NCBI GenBank assembly: GCA_017467335.1
Contig: JAFTSJ010000019.1
Coordinates: forward strand, 1 to 41,608
From: Alphaproteobacteria bacterium
Lineage (GTDB): Bacteria; Pseudomonadota; Alphaproteobacteria; CAAHEQ01; UBA3637
Reading direction: 5' to 3'
Length of the DNA stretch: 41,608 nt
Both the position numbers and the translations under genes were made by a program. Of the stretch, positions 35,369-41,608 are shown one piece after another. The first letter of the stretch is position 1. Each line of letters starts with the position of its first letter. The notes beneath the pieces are model-generated. The model had not been told where the DNA came from. It saw only the letters and a program-made list of their open reading frames with translations, and made no database searches.

Positions 35369-36976
35369 ATGATAAAAGAATTAAAAAAACCGCAAAGAAA
35401 AGATGCCTCAGAAAAAATTACGGACGAGGATATGATTTATTTCTCTCTGGGTATCGATACACGGGAATTTATTTTGCCTTCACAAAGAGGGGATTATCAT
35501 ACGGATTTTCGGGCAGTGCAATTGGTCGAAAATATTCGCCGTGGCAAGCGTATGAAACAAATGGATTTTTCAGGTGTTAATTTGAAAGGCGCCGATATTT
35601 CGGAAGGGCATTTTGAAGACTGTAATTTTAAAGGGGCGGTTTTTTATAAAACAAATGCTTCTACGTGTGATTTTACCGGCTGTTGTTTTGATGAAGCCTA
35701 TATGGAAGACAGTATTTTTGATGGCAGTGATTTCACGAATGCAACGTTTAAACGTGTGTTTTCAAAAAATAATCAGTGGAAAAATGCTTTTTTGGATGAA
35801 GAAGCCGGTCGCTATTTAACTGTTTTAGAAAAAATTATCAAGTTGATTGAGCAAGGAAAGATAGATATTCACACATTATCAAAATCTGATTTGTTGCATT
35901 TAGATATTCGCCGATTGGATTTTTCTAAAATTGATTTAGAAGATTTGGATTTATCCATGTTTGCTTTGGATGGAATCAACCTATGTGGTACATATATCGA
36001 TCCTAAACAATTGATGAGTTTGGAAGGGTGGAACAGTTATTGTTTGGATTTACGTAAAACCAAGGAAGTAACTCGGGCTCGGTTGTGTCGGCGTATTATG
36101 ACAGAACAAGAAGAAAACTTACGCCGATATGCTCAAACACAACAAAAAGCCACTGATACGATTCGAACAAAGAAATTGAAAAAACCGACCATAAAACAAG
36201 AAGGAACGGCTGATAACCGAGCTTGGGGATTAGAAAAGGTACGTCCGGAATTTGTAAAATCCGAAAAAATCCGTTCTCAAGAAGAACAAAAACGACTTCA
36301 AGAAGAACAAAATCAAAATGAACAATTGGTACGTACACAAAAAAATCAAAAAGAAAACATACATACAGATAATGACAATACGATAACAGAAACGGCGGAT
36401 CAAAATCATGGTGTTGTATCAAAAGAAGAAAGTTGTCAGAAGGGTATTTTGTTAACTCCGGATAAATCAGTTCAACCAGTTGATTTAATTGTAGCAGATA
36501 AAATTTCTACACCTATAATAGATGAAAAAAGAAAAGAACAGTTAGTTGAAAATTTGTTAAATCAAAAAAACAATAATCAAGAACAATATATTGAAAATAA
36601 AGATTTATATTGTGAAAAATCAGGCGATAAAAATATCAAAAAAGAGCCGATTAAAATTATTTCCCATGAAGATAAAAATATTGATGAAACGGTAATGTTA
36701 GTTGAAAATCCACCTTCGGAAACATCGCTTCATCCATCTGAAACGACAATTCAGCCTACGGTTTCAACAACCCCTTATCCTTATTTTTTAGATAAGAGTG
36801 AATCAACGGAAACTTTGCCATTAAAGACAGATTCTGATGATGAAACATTGCATGATATACAAAGTTCAGGGCTTTCTTTTACGGAAATGACACAGATTTT
36901 AAGGGAAAAAGGACCTTTAAAGGTGACTAGTAAATTGCCTAAAGGACGCAAAGCACGAACAAAAATGAAAGGATAA
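35369..36976 (+). CDS. Pentapeptide-repeat protein with charged linker, paired with a VirD4-like gene
   Basis: A 535-residue protein without signal peptide. Pentapeptide repeats (A/N-D/F-L/F-x-x) form a first block at about 66-141 (for example MDFSGVNLKGADIS and FEDCNFKGAVF) and a shorter second block near 185-215 (DIRRLDFSKIDLEDLDLS). A long Gln/Glu/Lys-rich, disordered-looking region follows to about 440, and the last residues are strongly basic (KLPKGRKARTKMKG). Pentapeptide repeats form a beta-helix used for binding; the target here is unknown. ATG 35369 is chosen from the promoter; 35360 is in frame but overlaps the -10. Two nt separate it from the coupling-protein gene, so they form a unit. 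Confidence 0.8.
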   Translation: MIKELKKPQRKDASEKITDEDMIYFSLGIDTREFILPSQRGDYHTDFRAVQLVENIRRGKRMKQMDFSGVNLKGADISEGHFEDCNFKGAVFYKTNASTCDFTGCCFDEAYMEDSIFDGSDFTNATFKRVFSKNNQWKNAFLDEEAGRYLTVLEKIIKLIEQGKIDIHTLSKSDLLHLDIRRLDFSKIDLEDLDLSMFALDGINLCGTYIDPKQLMSLEGWNSYCLDLRKTKEVTRARLCRRIMTEQEENLRRYAQTQQKATDTIRTKKLKKPTIKQEGTADNRAWGLEKVRPEFVKSEKIRSQEEQKRLQEEQNQNEQLVRTQKNQKENIHTDNDNTITETADQNHGVVSKEESCQKGILLTPDKSVQPVDLIVADKISTPIIDEKRKEQLVENLLNQKNNNQEQYIENKDLYCEKSGDKNIKKEPIKIISHEDKNIDETVMLVENPPSETSLHPSETTIQPTVSTTPYPYFLDKSESTETLPLKTDSDDETLHDIQSSGLSFTEMTQILREKGPLKVTSKLPKGRKARTKMKG

Positions 36977-36978
36977 AA

Positions 36979-39204
36979 ATGGTCATACGTTTCGCTCCTG
37001 AAAAACAATCAACTCGTGACTGTCTGAAATGGTGGTCATGGCGTGCTTTGGTCGGTATTGGCATTCTTTGGGGGTTATTACTTATTTTTGTTCCTTTTTC
37101 AGTGGTTATTTCACGTTATATGACGGTTGAATCGTGGTCTGTTATTCCTGACTATCTATCATTCGTTATTAACGGTGATTTAATGTTGCCTTTTCGTAAT
37201 TACGGTCAATGGATTGTTGATTATTTATTCAACGAACCCCGTCATTATAATTGGTACAGTTATTTTGCTTGGCGTATCATGTTAGTTCCGACATTTTTAT
37301 TTTTAGGATATGAATTTCTTTTATTTCATCAAAATCCGCATTATCTTTTTCCGCAAAGATTTGGGACTGGTCGTGAAGCAAATGATGAAGATATTGAAAA
37401 GATGGGGTTATTTTCGGGACAGCATTTATTATTGGGCGTTTTTGGTAAGAAAAAAATAAAAATGCCGGATACACGATCTGTTTTTTGTATCGGTTGTCCC
37501 GGTTCGGGAAAAACAATGGGGGTTGTTATTCCGGCCATATTAGAAGACAAAATATCAACAATGATTGTTCATGATCCCAAAGGTGAAATTGCTAAATTGA
37601 CCAGTGGGTACCGTTCAACTTTGGGACCGGTATTTATGATGAATTGGATGGGAAAGGATAATCTTGAAAAAAATATCAGATGGCCCTCATGGAATCCGAT
37701 TGGAGGCGAAAATCTGCCTCCGTTAAGCAGTGGACGAGAAGGATATATTGATGCTCTTGTTTCGTATTTAATTCCCGATGGTCCGTCCGGAACAGATCCA
37801 TACTGGGTTAAAACGGGGCGAGGTTGTTTGACGGGATTGACGGGTTACTTGTGTGGAAAAGTTGATCAGGCTCAAGCAAATGATTATTTCTTTTCCCGCA
37901 TTCAAAACGGGACAATGGATGAAGATGATTATGAAATTTTGATAAGTTATTATGAATCTATGCGTGATTTTCCGGAGGTTTTAAAAGCCAAAGAAATTGC
38001 TAAAAATCGAAAAATAACCATAGATAATTATCTTCCCATCGGTACTTGGAATCTTATTCCGGACAGTTGGAAAGGGCATGATGCTTGTTTTGCGATGTTG
38101 TTGGATATTATCAATAACTCTCAAATACAATATAACGCTGAAATCAGTCGCCGTCAAAAAGAACAAGATATGAGTGCGATTGGTTTAGATGCTTGGCAAA
38201 TGATTTTTGAAAATGTTGTACTTGAAACAGCATACTACGGTTATGGTCGCCGTACACTTTTGGAATTAAATCAGGTGTTAAGTTTACCTGATAAACAACG
38301 GGGATCGGTTGTTTCTATGGCGATGTCCGGTGTTAATATCTTTAAAAACTCAGCTGTTCGTTGTCGTACATCCATGAATGATTTTAATTATAATCAATTG
38401 CGAGGTATGAAGCATCCTGAAACAGGTGAATATCAACCGGTAACGATTTATATGTCCGTTCCATATGAAGATTTAAAATCATCTGTTTTATTAAGCACGT
38501 TATTTGTTAATATGTCACTTCAATATTTAATGGAATGTGGTCCGAATCAAGGCGGAGCAGGGCCGGCTTCCGTTGGTTTTATATTAGATGAATTTCAACA
38601 TATGCCATCTGTTGACGGTATAACGGATGGCATTATTTTCGGTCGGACAAAGCAAAATAAATTTTTGGTTTGTGTTCAAGATTGGCATCAAATTACGGCT
38701 AAATATGATCAAGAAACAACTGATGTTATTATGAGTTCCTCAGCAGCTAAAATTATTAAGCGACAAAACAATCCGCAAACACGGGCTCCATTGTTAAAGG
38801 GAATTGAAACACTGACAAAAGTTGTCATTTCATATGAGTCTCGGCGTGGTTATTTTGATTGGTCCGGAGATATGTTCCCCAATTCTTCGTCAAAGTGGAT
38901 TTGGAAAGATTTTAATTTATATCATCCGATAAAGAAAAAAATTAAAACGCAGTCCGATTCGGTTATTGGGGGATCCGGTATTTTAAGCATGGCTCAAGAT
39001 AAACAATTGGTTTTGTATGCCGGACATTTAGATCGACCGATTAACAAAGTCAATTCTCCTTTATGTTTTAAATATCCTGAATATAAGGCGTTAACGGCAA
39101 TTCCACCAGCCACGACAATTCCGGATTATATTCAACGAGAAGCTGATGAAGTTGGTTTAATCAGTCAAATGCACGTTTCAACAATTACTACGAATCTTTC
39201 GTAA
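36979..39204 (+). CDS. VirD4/TraG-family type IV coupling protein
   Basis: A 741-residue membrane ATPase of the kind that delivers substrates to a type IV secretion or conjugation channel. Two N-terminal membrane helices (about 24-48 and 95-118) bracket a periplasmic loop. Then come FGTGREAN, Walker A IGCPGSGKTMG (171-181), VHDPKGEIAKLT, and Walker B GFILDEFQHMP (about 532-542), followed by the CVQDWHQITAKY motif typical of TraG/VirD4. An insert with NNSQIQYNAEISRRQKEQ lies between. The AAAGGA binding site overlaps the end of the upstream gene. No other VirB-type gene is in the window, so the partner system must lie elsewhere, or the protein works alone. Confidence 0.92.
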   Translation: MVIRFAPEKQSTRDCLKWWSWRALVGIGILWGLLLIFVPFSVVISRYMTVESWSVIPDYLSFVINGDLMLPFRNYGQWIVDYLFNEPRHYNWYSYFAWRIMLVPTFLFLGYEFLLFHQNPHYLFPQRFGTGREANDEDIEKMGLFSGQHLLLGVFGKKKIKMPDTRSVFCIGCPGSGKTMGVVIPAILEDKISTMIVHDPKGEIAKLTSGYRSTLGPVFMMNWMGKDNLEKNIRWPSWNPIGGENLPPLSSGREGYIDALVSYLIPDGPSGTDPYWVKTGRGCLTGLTGYLCGKVDQAQANDYFFSRIQNGTMDEDDYEILISYYESMRDFPEVLKAKEIAKNRKITIDNYLPIGTWNLIPDSWKGHDACFAMLLDIINNSQIQYNAEISRRQKEQDMSAIGLDAWQMIFENVVLETAYYGYGRRTLLELNQVLSLPDKQRGSVVSMAMSGVNIFKNSAVRCRTSMNDFNYNQLRGMKHPETGEYQPVTIYMSVPYEDLKSSVLLSTLFVNMSLQYLMECGPNQGGAGPASVGFILDEFQHMPSVDGITDGIIFGRTKQNKFLVCVQDWHQITAKYDQETTDVIMSSSAAKIIKRQNNPQTRAPLLKGIETLTKVVISYESRRGYFDWSGDMFPNSSSKWIWKDFNLYHPIKKKIKTQSDSVIGGSGILSMAQDKQLVLYAGHLDRPINKVNSPLCFKYPEYKALTAIPPATTIPDYIQREADEVGLISQMHVSTITTNLS

Positions 39205-39250
39205 TTGTTATGAAAATATCCTTTAAAATAAAAAGAAACAAGAATTTTAA

Positions 39251-39278
39251 TTGACAAATTTTTGAAAACGTGTATAAA
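39251..39278 (+). promoter_or_regulatory. Sigma70-type promoter of gltX
   Basis: A perfect TTGACA (39251-39256), a 16-nt spacer and TATAAA (39273-39278). A leader of about 30 nt with GTGAGGA reaches the ATG at 39314. Confidence 0.75.
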
Positions 39279-39313
39279 AAAATGAATTTTAATATTTATA
39301 ATGTGAGGAAAAA

Positions 39314-40954
39314 ATGACACCAGAAATTATTAAAAGATTATTTCCTAACCCGTTACCGACAATATCAGAAATTGAAGGTCGTTATCCGCTTAGAACATTA
39401 CCATCAGGAGCAAAGGTGACTCGGGTTGCTCCCAGTCCGACCGGTTACATGCACATTGGCGGTATTTATGCCGGTTTGGTATCTGAACGTATAGCCCACC
39501 AAAGCGGAGGTGTCTTTTTTTTACGTGTAGAAGATACGGATCAAAAACGAAAAAAAGAAGGGGCACAGGAAGTTATTTGTAATTCTTTATCTCGCTATGG
39601 TATTATTGCAGATGAAGGTGTTGATATTGATGGTAATGATTTTGGATTATATGGACCTTACACCCAAAGTAAAAGAAAAGAAATTTATCAAGCATATGCT
39701 CAAAAATTATTGGCAGACGGATTGGCCTATCCGTGTTTTTGTGCTGCGGAAGATTTAGATTTGATGAGAAAAATTCAAGAAAAACAATCTCAACGTCCCG
39801 GATATTATGCTAAATATGCGCATTGTCGTTCTTTATCTGATGATGAAATTATTGCAAATTTAGATGCCGGTAAACCATGGGTGTTGCGATTTAAATCCGG
39901 TGGTAATAATGAAAAGAAAATGTTGATTAAAGACTTAATGAAAGGTGAAATCAACATGCCGGAAAATGATTTGGATATTGTTATATTGAAAAGTGACGGA
40001 TTGCCTACATATCATTTTGCACATGTTGTTGATGATCATTTGATGGGAACAACACATGTTATTCGAGGGGATGAATGGGTATCTTCGGTACCGTTACATA
40101 TACAACTTTTTGTTGCTTTGGGGTGGAAAGCTCCTAAATATGGACATTATGCACCTTTACAAAAATTAGATAATGGCAATAAACGTAAACTTTCTAAACG
40201 CAGTGATCCCGAAGCTAATATTGTTTATTTTTGGGAAAAAGGTTATCCGGAAGACGCATTAGTTGAATACTTATTTAATTTGATTAACGCTTCTTTTGAA
40301 GATTGGCGTCGTTTGAATCCGGATAAAAAAGCATTTGATTTCCCCTTGAATTTTAATAAAATATCAAATACAGCAGGAGCTTTGTTTGATTTCCAAAAAC
40401 TGCATAGTATATCTAAAGATGTTGTTGCCAGAATGACTGCGGAAGAAGTCTATGATGCTGTATTAAATTGGGCAAAGGAATATAAGTCAGATTTTGCTCA
40501 ACGATTGATTGAACATAAAGATTATTACATTTCAATTTTAAATATTGAACGTAATATCGGTAAAAAATCTCGAAAAGATATTGTAAAGTGGGAAGATGTT
40601 GAAGCTGATACTTCTTATTTCTTTGACGATACATTTTCGGTTGATTTGGCATCATATGCTAATGAATTAAATTTAACTATTGAAGATATGAAAAAGATTT
40701 CTTCTGAATTTAAAGCATTATTTAACGTTAATGATGATAAAAACGCTTGGTTTGAAAAGATAAAGATGATTGCACAAAATCATGGTTTTGCAACGGAAAT
40801 GAAAGCGTACAAAGAAAATCCTTCATTGTACAAAGGAAATGTATCTGATGTTGCAAACGTGTTAAGAATTTTGATTACCGGACGTACGCAAAGTCCTGAT
40901 TTACATGCTATTATGCAAGTTATGGGTACGGATAAGGTACTAAGCCGATTATAA
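39314..40954 (+). CDS. gltX: Glutamyl-tRNA synthetase, long form
   Basis: Charges tRNA-Glu with glutamate in the cytoplasm. The class I signatures are VAPSPTGYMHIGG (the HIGH region, about 36-48) and KLSKRSDPE (the KMSKS loop, about 294-302). The zinc-like knuckle CFC...YAKYAHC is at about 138-169, and RVEDTDQKRKKEG is conserved. The protein has 546 residues against about 470 for usual proteobacterial GltX and begins with an extra segment (LFPNPLPTISEIEGRYPLRTLP). Both traits resemble the long GltX of Clostridia and relatives, suggesting transfer. Whether it also charges tRNA-Gln cannot be told. It has its own promoter and terminator. Confidence 0.92.
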   Translation: MTPEIIKRLFPNPLPTISEIEGRYPLRTLPSGAKVTRVAPSPTGYMHIGGIYAGLVSERIAHQSGGVFFLRVEDTDQKRKKEGAQEVICNSLSRYGIIADEGVDIDGNDFGLYGPYTQSKRKEIYQAYAQKLLADGLAYPCFCAAEDLDLMRKIQEKQSQRPGYYAKYAHCRSLSDDEIIANLDAGKPWVLRFKSGGNNEKKMLIKDLMKGEINMPENDLDIVILKSDGLPTYHFAHVVDDHLMGTTHVIRGDEWVSSVPLHIQLFVALGWKAPKYGHYAPLQKLDNGNKRKLSKRSDPEANIVYFWEKGYPEDALVEYLFNLINASFEDWRRLNPDKKAFDFPLNFNKISNTAGALFDFQKLHSISKDVVARMTAEEVYDAVLNWAKEYKSDFAQRLIEHKDYYISILNIERNIGKKSRKDIVKWEDVEADTSYFFDDTFSVDLASYANELNLTIEDMKKISSEFKALFNVNDDKNAWFEKIKMIAQNHGFATEMKAYKENPSLYKGNVSDVANVLRILITGRTQSPDLHAIMQVMGTDKVLSRL

Positions 40955-40983
40955 TATATAATATTGGTAAATTGGTATATTAT

Positions 40984-41016
40984 GAAAGAATCCAAAATTT
41001 TTTGGATTCTTTTTTA
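40984..41016 (+). terminator. Rho-independent terminator of gltX
   Basis: A 12-bp arm, AAGAATCCAAAA (40986-40997), pairs with TTTTGGATTCTT (41000-41011), followed by five more T. The stem shares its core GAATCCAA with the terminator at 30321. Confidence 0.9.
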
Positions 41017-41043
41017 TCGTTATGACGAACCATTCTCTCATAT

Positions 41044-41086
41044 CGTTATGCTGAATTTATTTCAACATCTTATCGAGTTATGGTCG
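41044..41086. repeat. Dispersed palindromic repeat, copy 1
   Basis: A 43-nt unit, CGTTATGCTGAATTTATTTC onward, aligned without gaps to copy 2 at 41202-41244. Its core forms a near-palindrome (ATGCTGAA / TTCAACAT). Repeats with a TGCTGAAC..TTTCAGCA core are familiar from alphaproteobacterial intergenic regions. Confidence 0.6.
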
Positions 41087-41106
41087 GGTACTATATCGTT
41101 CAAAGA

Positions 41107-41125
41107 CCCTGAACCAAGTTCAGGG
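41107..41125. repeat. Palindromic hairpin within repeat patch
   Basis: CCCTGAA (41107-41113) and TTCAGGG (41119-41125) form a perfect 7-bp stem around CCAAG, with GC-rich flanks unlike the surrounding DNA. This CCTGAA..TTCAGG core often accompanies the neighbouring repeat type. Confidence 0.6.
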
Positions 41126-41201
41126 AGACGGTGGGCGTGGCAGAGTGCCGTATCGTTAAAAGCTCCGCTCACTTTTCGTCATGCTGAACACCACCCCCTA
41201 C

Positions 41202-41244
41202 CGTCCTGCTAAACTTGTTTCAGCATCTCATCGAATTATGGTAG
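41202..41244. repeat. Dispersed palindromic repeat, copy 2
   Basis: A 43-nt unit matching copy 1 along its length, with the right arm intact (TTTCAGCATCTCATCG) and the left arm changed. A truncated third copy of the left arm, CGTCATGCTGAA, is at 41177-41188, so the patch looks like a mosaic of nested units. Confidence 0.6.
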
Positions 41245-41391
41245 CAAACAACACAGGATTCTGATAAATTCACAAAAACGAATCGAAAAATAGACCTTTA
41301 ACTAACCTTAAAAAACACATCAAAAAAACCGTTTGGAATTTTTTCAAACAGCAAAAATAAAAATATAATCAAATCAAGGTGTTATCTTCTG

Positions 41392-41559
41392 AAAATGTGT
41401 CAAAAAAACGTCCCTTTTTTTGACATAATATTTTAGATTTATTTCGTTGTCAACTAAAATTTATAATTATTTGATTTTTAATGATTTTTTTTTTTTTAAA
41501 AAATTGTAACACATTACAAAAAAAGCGTTCAAAAAAGGGACGTTTTTTTTACACATTTT
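41392..41559. repeat. 29-nt near-perfect inverted repeats around 110 nt
   Basis: The left arm (41392-41420) and right arm (41531-41559) are inverse copies with one mismatch, both containing ACGTCCC/GGGACGT between A and T runs. The 110 nt between them is AT-rich with no gene. It could be a miniature transposon-like element, a large cruciform or hairpin, or paired regulator sites. Confidence 0.65.
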
Positions 41560-41586
41560 TGAAAAATAACTGTCTGATTTTATTAA
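41559..41586 (+). promoter_or_regulatory. Candidate promoter for the gene at the window edge
   Basis: TTGAAA (41559-41564), a 16-nt spacer and TATTAA (41581-41586), then GAGGGG (41597-41602) and an ATG at 41606. The -35 touches the right arm of the inverted repeat. Confidence 0.45.
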
Positions 41587-41605
41587 CTTTTGCAGTGAGG
41601 GGTCT

Positions 41606-41608
41606 ATG
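41606..41608 (+). CDS. Probable start codon of the next gene, cut by the window edge
   Basis: Only the ATG is inside the window. It is called because GAGGGG lies 3 nt upstream and a plausible promoter precedes that. Nothing can be said of the product. Confidence 0.35.

Larger units (their letters stand above)
40955..41605. other. 650-base intergenic region without a supported gene
   Basis: No convincing coding sequence on either strand. In order it holds the gltX terminator, a patch of palindromic repeat copies with visibly higher GC (about 41040-41245), an AT-rich stretch, a 29-nt inverted repeat pair (41392-41559) and a probable promoter and ribosome binding site for a gene starting at the last bases. 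Confidence 0.7.

Noticed and set aside
40964-41212. 82-codon open frame after gltX
   Set aside because: It spans the gltX terminator and the palindromic repeats and has no ribosome binding site or recognisable sequence.
1-41608. CRISPR array, tRNA or rRNA genes, prophage
   Set aside because: No regularly spaced repeats, cloverleaf sequences, rRNA segments or phage structural genes were seen.

Overview
The window is AT-rich chromosomal DNA from what looks like an alphaproteobacterium. The clues are gene order and family choice: an FYDLN-acid/TIGR02300-type zinc-ribbon gene divergent from cmk-rpsA, an IalB-family gene before rlmN, an MJ0042 zinc-ribbon gene divergent from ftsE-ftsX-ydcF-plsC, a miaB-phoH-ybeY run, and lspA coupled to a DUF3035-like lipoprotein. 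The low GC, compact operons and many short bidirectional terminators suit a host-associated or gut lineage. The species cannot be named from sequence alone.

Layout. 1-636 is the 3' part of a cysteine-rich repeat protein. 708-2581 (-) carries glucokinase and an unrecognised, possibly PLD-like, partner. 2705-2995 (+) is a YggU/DUF167 gene. 3070-5489 (-) is cmk-rpsA. 5591-8477 (+) is an operon of TIGR02300-like protein, YqgE, an apparently exported family-2 glycosyltransferase and a secreted transglutaminase-fold protein lacking its catalytic Cys and His. 8559-10695 (-) is ialB-like, rlmN and a nitroreductase. 10839-13058 (+) is parC, probably leaderless, and 13148-13939 (+) is a ZIP metal transporter with an inverted repeat over its ribosome binding site. 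13936-18879 (-) is ftsE-ftsX-ydcF-plsC-anmK-like-APH-like kinase.

18969-29115 (+) is a long tight operon: zinc-ribbon membrane protein, Sel1-like protein, miaB, phoH, ybeY, mtaB, ftsY, then an NTT-like transporter with a large HEAT-repeat half and a separate cyclic-nucleotide-binding-fold protein. 29185-30282 (+) is a membrane-anchored parvulin. 30383-35273 (-) is lspA, a 54-residue lipoprotein, pgi, an unknown gene and mutL. 35369-39204 (+) is a pentapeptide-repeat protein coupled to a VirD4/TraG-type coupling ATPase with no other secretion gene in view. 39314-40954 (+) is a long-form glutamyl-tRNA synthetase. The last 650 bases are intergenic, with palindromic repeat copies and a 29-nt inverted repeat ahead of a gene starting at the very edge.

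Most of the window is housekeeping: translation and RNA modification, cell envelope and division, and sugar-phosphate entry. The parts that look least described are the NTT-HEAT plus CNBD pair, the pentapeptide plus coupling-protein pair, the exported glycosyltransferase plus inactive transglutaminase pair, and the inverted-repeat element at the right edge.
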